A DNA stretch of 64,000 nt. Source: Pseudomonas sp. ML96. GTDB taxonomy: Bacteria; Pseudomonadota; Gammaproteobacteria; Pseudomonadales; Pseudomonadaceae. This document shows positions 28,555 through 37,768 of this stretch, one piece after another. The position numbers and the translations under genes are program-made. Under the pieces are notes generated by a model that saw only the letters and a program-made list of their open reading frames with translations, was not told where the DNA came from and did no database searches. The stretch is taken from positions 124,001 through 188,000 of the forward strand of contig NZ_JPMY01000012.1 of the NCBI RefSeq assembly GCF_000761545.1. Direction: 5' to 3'. The first letter of the stretch is position 1. Every line of letters starts with the position of its first letter.

Positions 28555-29982
28555 TTATTCGGCCAGTTTGAAGGTAATGAAGCTGGCGCGCCCCTGGCGC
28601 AGCACCCGCATAGACACGGAACGATTGACCGGCAGGGACTTGGCCACCTTGGCGAAGGTCGCCGCCGAGTCGATGGCCTGGTTGTTCAGATGCGTCACCA
28701 CATCCCCCGGACGCAGGCCGATCAACGCCGCCGGACCGCTTTGCACTTCACGGATCACCACGCCGCCACGCAGATCGAAGGCTTTCTTCTGCTCCGCGGT
28801 CAGCTCAGTCACCGAGACGCCCAGGCGGTTACTGCTGCGCTCCACACCAGACGCATCGCCCGCCGCAACAGCCTCATCGCCATCTTCCGGTAAGGCGCCA
28901 ATGGCCAGCTTGAGCGTCTTGCGATCACCCTCGCGCACCACTTCCAGTGAGGCCTGATCGCCCGGCTTGAGCGCACCGACCAGGTGCGGCAGATCGGCAG
29001 ACATGATGATCGGCTGGCCGTTAAGGCTGAGGATCACATCACCGACCTGCAGGCCACCCTTGGCCGCCGGACCATCTTCCAGCACCTGAGCCACCAGAGC
29101 CCCGGCCGGCTTGTCCAGACCGAAGGATTCGGCCAGGTCCTTGTTCACTTCCTGAATCACCACGCCCAGCCAGCCGCGGCTGACCTTGCCGCCCTCCTTC
29201 AGCTGATTAGCCACATCCATGGCCACATCGATCGGGATGGCGAAGGACAGCCCCATGAAGCCACCGGAACGGGTAAAGATCTGCGAGTTGATACCGACCA
29301 CTTCGCCATCCAGGTTGAACAGCGGGCCGCCGGAGTTACCCGGGTTGATCGCCACATCGGTCTGGATAAACGGCACATAGCTCTCGTTCGGCAGGCTGCG
29401 CCCCTTGGCCGAGACGATACCGGCCGTCACCGAATGATCGAAGCCGAACGGCGAACCGATGGCCAAAACCCACTCCCCGACCTTCAGCTTCTCCGATTTG
29501 CCCAGCTTCACGGTGGGCAGGTTCTTGCCCTCGACCTTGAGCAGCGCCACATCGGTACGCGGGTCGGCGCCAATCAGCTTGGCCTCCAGCTCGCTGCGAT
29601 CGGACAAGCGCACGATGATCTCGTCAGCATCCGCCACCACGTGATTGTTAGTCAGCACGTAGCCGTCATCCGAGATGATGAAGCCGGAGCCCAGCGACTG
29701 CGCCTCACGCTGGCGACCGCCACCCGGGCTGCGCGGCATCTGCGGGATGTTGCGCTCAAAGAACTCCCGGAACATCGGCGGCAGCCCTTCGAGATCGGGC
29801 ACCTGGCCCTGGGCGGCGACATCGCGCTGCGACAGGTTCTGTCGCGTACTGATGTTGACCACGGCCGGCGAGGCCTCCTCCACCAGTTCGGTGAACTCGG
29901 GCAGCTCGGCACGCGCCAGGGACATCTGCCCCAGCAGCAACAATGCGAAAAGACCGGACAACGAGGATTTCAGGCTAAGCAT
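28555..29982 (-). CDS. mucD: Periplasmic serine protease MucD (DegP/HtrA family)
   Basis: I chose ATG 29982 (475 residues; GGAG 8 bases upstream), against 474 expected for P. aeruginosa MucD; an ATG at 29997 is also in frame. A signal peptide (LSGLFALLLLGQMSLARAEL) precedes a trypsin-like domain with the triad in TNNHVVADADE (His), DPRTDVALLK (Asp) and GNSGGPL (Ser), then two PDZ domains (about residues 270-360 and 385-470). It degrades misfolded envelope proteins and restrains AlgU activation. It follows mucB directly: the mucC gene of P. aeruginosa is absent. Confidence 0.95.
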   Translation of the reverse strand: MLSLKSSLSGLFALLLLGQMSLARAELPEFTELVEEASPAVVNISTRQNLSQRDVAAQGQVPDLEGLPPMFREFFERNIPQMPRSPGGGRQREAQSLGSGFIISDDGYVLTNNHVVADADEIIVRLSDRSELEAKLIGADPRTDVALLKVEGKNLPTVKLGKSEKLKVGEWVLAIGSPFGFDHSVTAGIVSAKGRSLPNESYVPFIQTDVAINPGNSGGPLFNLDGEVVGINSQIFTRSGGFMGLSFAIPIDVAMDVANQLKEGGKVSRGWLGVVIQEVNKDLAESFGLDKPAGALVAQVLEDGPAAKGGLQVGDVILSLNGQPIIMSADLPHLVGALKPGDQASLEVVREGDRKTLKLAIGALPEDGDEAVAAGDASGVERSSNRLGVSVTELTAEQKKAFDLRGGVVIREVQSGPAALIGLRPGDVVTHLNNQAIDSAATFAKVAKSLPVNRSVSMRVLRQGRASFITFKLAE

Positions 29983-30089
29983 CGACTTCAGCTCCATCCA
30001 CTCAGAAGACCAAAAAGATTTGCAGCAGATACATCAAGGCCGGCTCGAGACGATACAACCGCCTTGAGCCGGCCCATACGAAACTTCAC

Positions 30090-31028
30090 TCACTGCGCCG
30101 CGCTCTCGACGGTTGCAGCTGTCTGCATCGAGAGGGCAACGCGCTCCGCGGTACCCAAAGGAATTTCACCCACCACCGTGACCATCATGTCGCCGTCGGC
30201 AGTGCTCATGCGCCGGGAAACCACTGCAGTCGGCCCCAACTGGCTACGCGCATCCTCGGCACGAGCACCGTGCAACGGCTCAAGGAACACTGTGAAACGG
30301 GCCAGGCCGTCACCATAGAGCAAGCAGGCCACCGGATCGGAAGAAGCCGGGCTACTACGCTGCAGCGCCTGGCTGAGTTCGAAGCCCGGCGGCACCCAGC
30401 CGGCCTTCCAGGCCTCCGGCAGCGCGGCTACCTGGCTGAAGCTGACCGGCTTGCACTCATCTCCCGGGCTCAATGCGGCCTCATCGAACTTATCGACCAG
30501 ATTCAGGCTGACGAACTGGAAACGCTCCAGCAACTGCCCCTTCTCGCTGATCAGCAGCGACTTGAGGGGCAACGCGGTCTCATCATCCAGATGCAATTCG
30601 AACGCGTAGCGATGCTGATCGCGCGGAATCAGCGCCAGCACAGTGGCGGCACGTCCAGCCACACGCGAATGCCCCAGCACACGCAGGTCGTAGCGCTGTT
30701 CCAGCTGAGCGGCATTCAGATCACGCGCCGGCCACTGCACATCGACTGCCTGCTCGGCCAGCGCCCCGCTCATGCACTGCGGCTTGCCATTGACCCTCAG
30801 CACTTCCTGCTGCGGGCCATCGAGCTGCAGTAGGCGCTCAGTCACGCCATCTGCCCCACCACGATGCCAGATGCCATGCGTGGAGAAGCTGCCATTGCGT
30901 TCGTAGACGAAAGTACCCTGAAAGCTTTGCCGATCAGCCTGGGCCAATCGCTGCAACCAAGTCTCGGCGGCCTGTACTGGCAGAGCCAGACAGCCACCGA
31001 GCAGTGCGATTAAGGGGATGACGCGCAT
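30090..31028 (-). CDS. mucB: Periplasmic sigma-factor regulator MucB (RseB family)
   Basis: A 312-residue protein with a signal peptide (IPLIALLGGCLALPVQA) and the MucB/RseB two-domain fold, the first part resembling a lipoprotein carrier (ETWLQRLAQADRQSFQGTFV). It binds the periplasmic tail of MucA and shields it from the AlgW protease until mislocalised lipopolysaccharide or lipoprotein is sensed. It starts 9 bases after mucA. Length matches P. aeruginosa MucB (316). Confidence 0.95.
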   Translation of the reverse strand: MRVIPLIALLGGCLALPVQAAETWLQRLAQADRQSFQGTFVYERNGSFSTHGIWHRGGADGVTERLLQLDGPQQEVLRVNGKPQCMSGALAEQAVDVQWPARDLNAAQLEQRYDLRVLGHSRVAGRAATVLALIPRDQHRYAFELHLDDETALPLKSLLISEKGQLLERFQFVSLNLVDKFDEAALSPGDECKPVSFSQVAALPEAWKAGWVPPGFELSQALQRSSPASSDPVACLLYGDGLARFTVFLEPLHGARAEDARSQLGPTAVVSRRMSTADGDMMVTVVGEIPLGTAERVALSMQTAATVESAAQ

Positions 31029-31036
31029 GTACCCTC

Positions 31037-31621
31037 TCAGCGATTTTCCAGGCTAGCGGCTCGGGCGTATGGCAGAGCGGAGTCGGCACCCGCGGCAGCG
31101 CCCTGCTGCGCATGCTGACGCAGGTAGGACGGCAAACGCTGCTCTTGCCAGCCGGAACTGGCGCGTTCGGCATTCTGCTGCAGCGGCGTCGGCGAGGACT
31201 CAGTGTAGCCCGCTAGTACTGCCGGACCTTGAACCTGCGGCAGGGTCAGGCTTGGCTGTACCTGCTGCGCCATTTGCGCGCCGGTCAGCTCATCCTGATT
31301 GTAGAAGCGCACACCCGCCAGCACCGCCAGGGTTACGGAAGCGGCTACCGCCACGCGCCCGACCATGCGCCACGGCCCCCTGCTGGCAGCCGGAGTGGGT
31401 AGAGCCTCATCGGCCAGCGCAGCAGAGACGGCGGCGGCGATGTCCAGGCGCGGCTCCAGCAGCTCCTTGTGCATCACGGCGCGAGCGACCTGGTAGCGCG
31501 ACCAGGTGCCTCGCAATTCGGCGTCGTCGCCGGCAGCCGCCAGCACTCGACGCAACTCCAGTTCGTCCGCTTCGTTATCCATCACCGCGGACAGCGATTC
31601 CTGCAGGGCTTCACGACTCAT
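31037..31621 (-). CDS. mucA: Anti-sigma factor MucA (RseA family)
   Basis: A 194-residue single-pass membrane anti-sigma factor, full length. The cytosolic AlgU-binding domain is at about 1-78 (SREALQESLSAVMDNEADEL, then WSRYQVARAVMH), the membrane helix at about 84-104 (MVGRVAVAASVTLAVLAGV), and the periplasmic domain ends in ALPYARAASLENR. Release needs proteolysis by AlgW and MucP. The frame is intact, with no mucA22-type truncation, so the strain should not be constitutively mucoid on this account. Confidence 0.97.
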   Translation of the reverse strand: MSREALQESLSAVMDNEADELELRRVLAAAGDDAELRGTWSRYQVARAVMHKELLEPRLDIAAAVSAALADEALPTPAASRGPWRMVGRVAVAASVTLAVLAGVRFYNQDELTGAQMAQQVQPSLTLPQVQGPAVLAGYTESSPTPLQQNAERASSGWQEQRLPSYLRQHAQQGAAAGADSALPYARAASLENR

Positions 31622-31658
31622 GGTGTTTCCTCTCTTGGCTGTCGCCGCTGTCTCACAT

Positions 31659-32240
31659 TCAGGCTTCCTGCAGCAGCGGCTGCAGGGCTTTGTCTATGGC
31701 CTCACGGGCCCGGAATATCCGCGAGCGCACAGTGCCGACCGGGCACTGCATGACGCTGGCAATATCCTCGTAACTCAGACCGTCGAACTCACGCAGGGTC
31801 AACGCCGTGCGCAGGTCCTCGGGTAGCTGCTGGATGGTCCGATGCACCGTGGACTCGATCTCATCCCGCAGCATGGAGCGTTCCGGTGACTCAATGTCCT
31901 TGAGCGCATGATCACCATCGTAGAACTCCGCATCCTCGGCGCTGACATCACTGTCCGGCGGCCTCCGGCCGCGCGACACCAGGTAATTCTTCGCCGTGTT
32001 GATGGCGATGCGGTACAGCCAGGTATAGAAAGCACTGTCACCGCGGAAATTACCCAGCGCACGATAAGCCTTGATGAACGCTTCCTGCGCCACATCCTGG
32101 GCCTCATGGCTGTCATGCACGAAACGCACTACCAGGCCGAGAATCTTGTGCTGGTACTTGAGTACCAGCAGGTCGAATGCACGCTTGTCGCCGCGCTGCA
32201 CCCGCTCGACCAACTGCTGATCGTCTTCCTGGGCTAGCAT
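31659..32240 (-). CDS. algU: Extracytoplasmic-function sigma factor AlgU (AlgT, sigma-22)
   Basis: A 193-residue sigma factor of the RpoE group. Region 2 includes DKRAFDLLVLKYQHKILGLV and the -10-reading block AQDVAQEAFIKAYR; region 4 has PEDLRTALTLREFDGLSYED and IASVMQCPVGTVRSRIFRAR. It directs envelope-stress and alginate genes and is held by MucA. It starts its own operon (algU-mucA-mucB-mucD), divergent from nadB. Two AlgU-type promoters upstream make it autoregulated. Confidence 0.98.
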   Translation of the reverse strand: MLAQEDDQQLVERVQRGDKRAFDLLVLKYQHKILGLVVRFVHDSHEAQDVAQEAFIKAYRALGNFRGDSAFYTWLYRIAINTAKNYLVSRGRRPPDSDVSAEDAEFYDGDHALKDIESPERSMLRDEIESTVHRTIQQLPEDLRTALTLREFDGLSYEDIASVMQCPVGTVRSRIFRAREAIDKALQPLLQEA

Positions 32241-32299
32241 GAATACTCCTCGTCCGTTCTGGAGGGGATCTGCGCCGACCAGTCTGTCGATCTGCCAAG

Positions 32300-32326
32300 A
32301 TAGACTCGGGCGTTGTGCAAAAGTTC
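32300..32326 (-). promoter_or_regulatory. AlgU-dependent promoter P1 of algU
   Basis: On the minus strand GAACTT (32321-32326) is followed after exactly 16 bases by TCTAT (32300-32304), the AlgU consensus GAACTT-N16-TCTRA type. It lies 60 bases before the algU start and corresponds to the autoregulatory P1 promoter known in P. aeruginosa. Confidence 0.85.
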
Positions 32327-32460
32327 TCCCCTCCGAATAAGCATTGCGCAGGCCTCATGGGCTCTCGCAAACATTGCAGCGTCCCGACGGGACACTGCTC
32401 GAATAATCCGATCAGATACCACTGCCGCACTCATACGACCGGCAGTTCCGGCAACTGTCG

Positions 32461-32490
32461 TTGGAACTTGATCGACTAAGAAAGTTCCAG
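32461..32490. promoter_or_regulatory. Near-palindromic element reading as an AlgU promoter on both strands
   Basis: Minus strand: GAACTT (32482-32487), 16 bases, TCCAA (32461-32465), toward algU. Plus strand: GAACTT (32464-32469), 16 bases, TCCAG (32486-32490), toward nadB. The two -35 elements face each other as GGAACTT-N12-AAGTTCC. The minus-strand version fits the second AlgU promoter (P3) of P. aeruginosa algU; the plus-strand version would place nadB under partial AlgU control. Confidence 0.6.
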
Positions 32491-32517
32491 ACCTCGCCAG
32501 TACGTCATAAGCCTAGC

Positions 32518-32546
32518 TATTGTGCCGGCCACCCCCTCTATATACT
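32518..32546 (+). promoter_or_regulatory. Possible sigma-70 promoter of nadB
   Basis: TATACT at 32541-32546 is a good -10, with a weak -35 (TATTGT at 32518, 17-base spacing). It would start transcription about 35 bases before the nadB ATG. Confidence 0.4.
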
Positions 32547-32586
32547 AGGCGGCGCCATTTCGACTCCCCCGCGGAACCTGCAGTAG

Positions 32587-34203
32587 ATGAGCCAACACTA
32601 TCAGCACGACGTCCTGGTTATCGGTAGCGGTGCTGCCGGCCTGACCCTGGCCCTGACCCTGCCGGAGCACCTGCGCATCGCCGTGTTGAGCAAGGGTGAC
32701 CTGGCCAATGGCTCCACCTACTGGGCCCAGGGCGGTGTGGCGGCAGTGCTGGACGATGCCGACACCGTGGAGTCACACGTGGCCGATACGCTCAACGCCG
32801 GCGGCGGCCTATGCCGCGAAGATGCCGTGCGCTTCACCGTAGAGCACAGCCGCGAGGCCATCCAGTGGTTGATCGAACAGGGCGTGCCCTTCACCCGCGA
32901 CGAAGAGCAGGACCGCGAGGACGGCGGCTTCGAGTTCCACCTCACCCGCGAGGGCGGCCATAGCCACCGGCGCATCATTCACGCCGCCGATGCCACTGGC
33001 GCTGCCATCTTCAACACCCTGCTGGAACAGACGCGCAAACGCGCCAACATCGAGCTGCAGGAGCAGCGCGTGGCGGTCGACCTGATCACCGAGCGCAAGC
33101 TGGGCCTGCCGGGCGAGCGCTGTGTCGGCGCCTACGTGCTCAACCGCAACAGCGGCGAAGTCGACACCTACCACGCGCGCTTCGTGATTCTCGCCACCGG
33201 CGGCGCGGCCAAGGTCTACCTCTATACCAGCAACCCGGACGGGGCCAGCGGCGACGGCATCGCCATGGCCTGGCGCGCCGGCTGCCGGGTCGGCAACCTG
33301 GAGTTCAACCAGTTCCACCCGACCTGCCTGTACCACCCGCAGGCCAAGAGCTTCCTGGTCACCGAAGCCCTGCGCGGCGAAGGCGCCCACCTCAAGCTGC
33401 CCAATGGCGAGCGCTTCATGGCGCGTTTCGACGCGCGTGAGGAACTGGCCCCGCGCGATATCGTCGCCCGCGCCATCGACCACGAGATGAAGCGCCTGGG
33501 CGTGGACTGCGTGTATCTGGACATCAGCCATAAGCCGGCCGAGTTCGTGAAGTCGCACTTCCCTACCGTCTACGAGCGCTGCCTGCGCTTCGGCATCGAC
33601 ATCACCCGCCAGCCCATCCCGGTGGTGCCGGCCGCGCACTACACCTGCGGCGGCGTGGTCGTCGACCGCCATGGCCACACCGACGTACCGGGCCTTTACG
33701 CCATCGGCGAGACCAGCTTCACCGGCCTGCACGGCGCCAACCGCATGGCCAGCAACTCGCTGCTGGAATGCTTCGTCTACGCCCGCTCGGCGGTCGAAGA
33801 TATCGTCGCACAGCTGGACCATGTACCGATGCCCGCCGGGCTACCGGCCTGGGACGCCAGCCAGGTCACCGATTCCGACGAGGACGTGATCATCGCCCAC
33901 AACTGGGACGAGCTACGGCGTTTCATGTGGGACTACGTCGGCATCGTGCGCACCAACAAGCGTCTGCAGCGCGCCCAGCACCGCGTGCGCCTGCTGCTGG
34001 ACGAGATCGACGAGTTCTATAGCAACTACAAGGTCAGCCGCGACCTGATTGAGCTGCGCAACCTGGCCCAGGTCGCCGAGCTGATGATCGAGTCCGCCAT
34101 GCTGCGCCGCGAGAGCCGCGGCCTGCACTACACCCTGGATTACCCGGACATGCTGCCCGAGGCCCAGGACACTATTCTGGCGCCGCCCACCTACGCCGGC
34201 TGA
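32587..34203 (+). CDS. nadB: L-aspartate oxidase
   Basis: A 538-residue flavoenzyme that oxidises L-aspartate to iminoaspartate, the first step of NAD synthesis. The FAD-binding start is [19 protein letters not shown]. The succinate dehydrogenase-like signature [12 protein letters not shown], the active-site block [14 protein letters not shown], and the late [15 protein letters not shown] are all present. Length matches the family (533-540). Its last 32 bases overlap the convergent ygfX. Confidence 0.97.
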   Translation: MSQHYQHDVLVIGSGAAGLTLALTLPEHLRIAVLSKGDLANGSTYWAQGGVAAVLDDADTVESHVADTLNAGGGLCREDAVRFTVEHSREAIQWLIEQGVPFTRDEEQDREDGGFEFHLTREGGHSHRRIIHAADATGAAIFNTLLEQTRKRANIELQEQRVAVDLITERKLGLPGERCVGAYVLNRNSGEVDTYHARFVILATGGAAKVYLYTSNPDGASGDGIAMAWRAGCRVGNLEFNQFHPTCLYHPQAKSFLVTEALRGEGAHLKLPNGERFMARFDAREELAPRDIVARAIDHEMKRLGVDCVYLDISHKPAEFVKSHFPTVYERCLRFGIDITRQPIPVVPAAHYTCGGVVVDRHGHTDVPGLYAIGETSFTGLHGANRMASNSLLECFVYARSAVEDIVAQLDHVPMPAGLPAWDASQVTDSDEDVIIAHNWDELRRFMWDYVGIVRTNKRLQRAQHRVRLLLDEIDEFYSNYKVSRDLIELRNLAQVAELMIESAMLRRESRGLHYTLDYPDMLPEAQDTILAPPTYAG

Positions 34204-34624
34204 ACCTCAGACGCACTCGCAGGCGCCGATGCAGATCGCGCGACAGGGCGTCGCGCGGCACGCAGAGGCTGCGCACCCGCCACTCGCCGACTTGGCGAAA
34301 GCGCAGGACCACGACCAGTGGCAACGCCAGGCTGTCCGGGCGCAGCTGCACGGCCTGCCAACCATCACGCTGGTTGAATAGCTGCCAGCCACTCTCATCG
34401 CGACGCAAGCCGGTGAAGGCCGAGGGGTGGCTGAGCAGCACTCGCCGCGGCAAAGCCCAGGCGGCATGCAGCAGGCAGGCGCAGGCACCGATCAGGGCAA
34501 CCCAGAGCGGCAGTTCGATGAGAAACAGAGTGATCAGCGCCAGGCACAGCGCCGACAGGTAGATCGCCAGCAGCAGGCGCGAGGCCTGCCAGTGGCATTC
34601 GAAGGCATCACTTGGGCTGGACAC
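34172..34624 (-). CDS. YgfX family membrane protein
   Basis: A 150-residue protein with two adjacent hydrophobic segments near the N-terminus ([20 protein letters not shown] and [19 protein letters not shown]) and an Arg-rich cytosolic C-terminus ([13 protein letters not shown]). Size, topology and pairing with sdhE match YgfX (CptA in E. coli, proposed to act on cytoskeletal proteins; the toxin role is disputed). It overlaps sdhE by 17 bases upstream and nadB by 32 bases at the 3' end. Confidence 0.8.
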   Translation of the reverse strand: MSSPSDAFECHWQASRLLLAIYLSALCLALITLFLIELPLWVALIGACACLLHAAWALPRRVLLSHPSAFTGLRRDESGWQLFNQRDGWQAVQLRPDSLALPLVVVLRFRQVGEWRVRSLCVPRDALSRDLHRRLRVRLRFSRRRWAAPE

Positions 34625-34862
34625 GGTCCAGGATCATGCGAACGATATGGCGCAGATCGGCATCTTCCGGCTCGCCGCGCTGCATGAACCAGCCGAACAT
34701 GTCCTGATCCTCGCACTCCAGCAGCTTGCGGTAGCGCGCCTGATCCTCGGCATCCAGGCTGGGGTAGACCTCCTTGACGAAGGGTACCAGCAACACGTCC
34801 AGCTCCAGCATGCCGCGGCGGCTGTGCCAGAAGAGTCGGTTCAGTTCGGTAGCGTCGGCCAT
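34608..34862 (-). CDS. sdhE: FAD assembly factor SdhE
   Basis: I chose ATG 34862 (84 residues; AGGAG 8 bases upstream) over the frame open to 34928. The protein has the family core [19 protein letters not shown] (the RGxxE motif that contacts the flavoprotein) and DMFGWFMQ. SdhE inserts FAD covalently into succinate dehydrogenase subunit A. It is divergent from ygfZ, its usual neighbour. Confidence 0.93.
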   Translation of the reverse strand: MADATELNRLFWHSRRGMLELDVLLVPFVKEVYPSLDAEDQARYRKLLECEDQDMFGWFMQRGEPEDADLRHIVRMILDRVQPK

Positions 34863-34981
34863 ACAGCGGGCTCCTGTGCAAAGGGGCGCAGTATAACGGC
34901 GCGCCGCGCACTCGGCACCCGCTGACAAGGCGCCGGGCGGCCTCTATGATGACGCCCTGACTTTTTGACCTGCGATCGCCC

Positions 34982-35923
34982 ATGGCCGACTCCGCCTTCT
35001 TCACCCTCCTGAACCACGAATCCCTGCTCGCCGTGCGCGGCCTGGATGCTGCCAAGTTCCTGCAGGGCCAGCTCACCTGCAACCTCAATTATCTCGACGA
35101 ACGGACATCCAGCCTCGGCGCGCGCTGCACGCCCAAGGGCCGCATGATCTCCAGCTTCCGCATCCTGCAGGACGGCGATGGCTACCTGCTGGCCTTGGCC
35201 CGCGAACTGCTGGAGGCGCAGCTGGCGGACCTGAAAAAGTACGCGGTGTTCTCCAAATCCACCCTCGCCGACGAATCCGCCAGCTGGGTGCGCTTCGGAC
35301 TGTCCGGCGCCGACGAGGCCCTGCTCGCCCTGGGCCTGGATCTGCCGCAGGAGGCCGATGCCGTGGCCCGCGCCGACGGGCTGATCGCCATTCGCCTGCC
35401 CGGCGGCCGTGCTGAACTCTGGGCCCCGGCGGATCAGGCCGAGAGCCTGCGCAGCCGTCTGGCCGCGCAACTGCGCGAGGCCCCGCTCAACGACTGGCTG
35501 CTCGGCCAGGTCCGCGCCGGCGTCGGCCAGGTGTTCGGCGCCACCCGCGAGCTGTTCATCCCGCAGATGATCAACCTGCAGGCCGTTGGCGGCGTCAGCT
35601 TCAAGAAAGGCTGCTACACCGGCCAGGAAATCGTTGCGCGCATGCAGTACCTCGGCAAACTCAAGCGCCGCCTGCAGCGTCTGAGCCTGGCCCAGAGCGA
35701 GCTGCCCGCAGCCGGTACCGAGCTGTTTTCGCCGGTGCACGGCTCCAGCGTTGGCGAAGTGGTACTGGCGGCCACCTCGGAACAAGGCAGCGAGCTGCTG
35801 GCGGTACTCCAGGAGGACGCCAAGAATGACGGCCGTATCCACCTGGGCAGCGCCGACGGCCCGGCCCTGAACCTGCTTGAACTGCCCTACCAGCTGGACG
35901 CAGATCGCGAAATCCAGCGCTGA
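34982..35923 (+). CDS. ygfZ: Folate-binding Fe-S cluster protein YgfZ
   Basis: A 313-residue protein of the GcvT-like YgfZ/COG0354 family. The defining motif KGCYTGQEIVARM is near residue 210, with the conserved Cys. It uses tetrahydrofolate and supports repair or assembly of Fe-S enzymes such as MiaB. The opening (FLQGQLTCNLNYL) is also typical. It is divergent from sdhE with about 120 bases between the starts. Confidence 0.93.
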   Translation: MADSAFFTLLNHESLLAVRGLDAAKFLQGQLTCNLNYLDERTSSLGARCTPKGRMISSFRILQDGDGYLLALARELLEAQLADLKKYAVFSKSTLADESASWVRFGLSGADEALLALGLDLPQEADAVARADGLIAIRLPGGRAELWAPADQAESLRSRLAAQLREAPLNDWLLGQVRAGVGQVFGATRELFIPQMINLQAVGGVSFKKGCYTGQEIVARMQYLGKLKRRLQRLSLAQSELPAAGTELFSPVHGSSVGEVVLAATSEQGSELLAVLQEDAKNDGRIHLGSADGPALNLLELPYQLDADREIQR

Positions 35924-35982
35924 ACGAAAAAGCTGATGCATGCCCACGGGCAAACGCGGTAAAACCCGAGCATCCCTGACCG

Positions 35983-36870
35983 ATGGCCGCCGCAGTACCT
36001 AAACTGAAGCGGTCGAGCGACCCGAGAACCGAAATGAGCAAGCTTGCCGAGAAAGTCCAGGAAGAACTGATCCACGCCATCGAGAACGACGAGCTGGTGC
36101 TGCCGACCCTGCCGGAGGTGGCGCTCAAGGTTCGCGAGGCGGCAGAAGACCCGAACATCAGCATTCCTGCGCTGAGCAAGGTGATCGGCAACGATGCGGC
36201 GCTGACCGCGCGCATCATCAAGGTGGTGAACAGCCCGCTGCTGCGCACCAGCAAGGAAATCACCGACCTGCAGATGGCCGTCGGCCGCCTCGGCATCAAC
36301 TACACCTGCAACCTGGCCACCGGCCTGGCCATGGAACAGATGTTCCAGGCCACTAGCGACGTGGTCGACCGCAAGATGCGCGAAGTGTGGAATAAAAGCA
36401 CCGAAATCGCCGGCATCTGCCACGTACTGTGCCGCCACTACACCCGCCTGCTGCCGGACCAGGCTACCCTCGCCGGCCTGGTACACCAGATCGGCGTGCT
36501 GCCGATCCTGACCTACGCCGAAGAGAACAACGCCCTGCTGGCCGACTCGATCAGCCTTAACCACGTGATCGAGAAGATCCACCCGATCATCGGCGACAAG
36601 ATTCTGCGCGCCTGGGATTTCCCCGAGCCGATCGCCATGGTCCCTGGCCAGCACCTGAACTTCAGCCGCGACTCGGCCAAGGTCGACTACGTAGACATCG
36701 TCCAGGTCGCCACCCTGCAGAGCTACCTGGGCAGCGAGCATCCCTACACCCAGCTGGACTGGAGCCAGGTTCCAGCCTTCGCCAAGCTCGGCCTCGACCC
36801 GAACGTCGACATGCAGGCCGACGAAGACCTCTCCGCCGCCATGGAGGCCGCCGCCAGCATGCTGCAATAA
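35983..36870 (+). CDS. HDOD-domain signalling protein
   Basis: A 295-residue protein consisting mostly of one HDOD domain, residues about 40-250 (LPTLPEVALKVREAAEDPNI, then VIGNDAALTARIIKVVNSPL, LRTSKEITDLQMAVGRLGI). HDOD proteins resemble HD phosphohydrolases without the metal residues and often act in cell-cycle, chemotaxis or c-di-GMP circuits. The start is uncertain: ATG 35983 lacks a clear ribosome site, and an in-frame ATG at 36034 (MSKLAEK) is equally plausible and begins where homology would. PA0759 in the same gene order is the likely orthologue. Confidence 0.88.
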   Translation: MAAAVPKLKRSSDPRTEMSKLAEKVQEELIHAIENDELVLPTLPEVALKVREAAEDPNISIPALSKVIGNDAALTARIIKVVNSPLLRTSKEITDLQMAVGRLGINYTCNLATGLAMEQMFQATSDVVDRKMREVWNKSTEIAGICHVLCRHYTRLLPDQATLAGLVHQIGVLPILTYAEENNALLADSISLNHVIEKIHPIIGDKILRAWDFPEPIAMVPGQHLNFSRDSAKVDYVDIVQVATLQSYLGSEHPYTQLDWSQVPAFAKLGLDPNVDMQADEDLSAAMEAAASMLQ

Positions 36871-37012
36871 AGGCGCAGCATGGCGAGCCCATCCTGACTA
36901 GACTTCCAGCAAGCCTGCTACCCACGCGGTAGCGGGCGGCGATAGAAGTAGTACGCCACGGCGCCGATGGAATCGGTTCCGTACCGCTCAGTTCAGGGGA
37001 AGGAAACGTGCC

Positions 37013-37768
37013 ATGCGTCTGTTGTCGCTGCTGTTCACTCTGCTCCTCCCGCTTGCCGCCACTGCCGACGAAGTTCGCCTGACCAACGGCGAGTGGAGTC
37101 CCTACCTCGGCCAGGACCTGCCGCACCACGGCGTCGCCTCGCGCATCGTCGAAGAGGCCTTCGCCCTCGAAGGCGTGCAGGTGTCCTGGGAGTTCTACCC
37201 CTGGGCCCGCGCCCTGCACAACGCCGAACACGGCAAGAGCGACGGCAGCGCCGTGTGGCTGCGCAGCCCCGAGCGCGAGCAGGCCTTCTATGTCAGCGAT
37301 CCGGTGGTGGAAAGCAGCTATCACCTGTTCCACCGCAAGGACCACCCCCTCGAATGGAGTACCGCGAAGGACCTCGCCGGCGTGCGCATAGGCGGCGCCA
37401 TCAACTACGACTACGGTCAGGACTTCCAGGGTGCCGAGCGCGATGGTCTGATCAAGGTGAAGCGCCTGGGCAACGAGGAACAGGCCCTGCGCATGCTGCT
37501 GGCCGGACGCATCGACGTGCTGCCGATGGACAAGGTGGTGGCCTTCGACATGCTGCACAGCAAGTTCAGCCGCGCCGAGCGCGCGCAACTGTCCTTCCAC
37601 CCGCTGCCACTGCGCAGTGACAGCCTGCACCTGATGCTCTCCAAGCAGGTGCCGGGCAATGCCGAGCGCATGGCCCAGTTCAACCGTGGCCTCAAGGCCC
37701 TGCAGGACAGTGGCAAGGTCAGTCAGTACCTGCTGGAAGTACAGCAGCCGCTGAGCCTGGCCTACTGA
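37013..37768 (+). CDS. Periplasmic substrate-binding protein, family 3
   Basis: A 251-residue protein with AAGGAAA upstream and a signal peptide (LLSLLFTLLLPLAATAD). The mature part opens EVRLTNGEWSPYLGQDLPHHG and has SBP_bac_3 features (EGVQVSWEFYPWARALHNA). No transporter subunits are adjacent. Its 3' end overlaps the convergent tctE by 7 bases. Paralogue of the gene at 21465; the ligand is unknown. Confidence 0.8.
   Translation: MRLLSLLFTLLLPLAATADEVRLTNGEWSPYLGQDLPHHGVASRIVEEAFALEGVQVSWEFYPWARALHNAEHGKSDGSAVWLRSPEREQAFYVSDPVVESSYHLFHRKDHPLEWSTAKDLAGVRIGGAINYDYGQDFQGAERDGLIKVKRLGNEEQALRMLLAGRIDVLPMDKVVAFDMLHSKFSRAERAQLSFHPLPLRSDSLHLMLSKQVPGNAERMAQFNRGLKALQDSGKVSQYLLEVQQPLSLAY

Noticed and set aside
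31037-31621. A mucA frameshift (mucoid-type mutation)
   Set aside because: The frame is open for 194 codons and ends in the normal C-terminal sequence.
34862-34928. Longer N-terminus for SdhE from an upstream in-frame start
   Set aside because: The extra 22 residues have no family similarity, and AGGAG sits correctly before the ATG at 34862.
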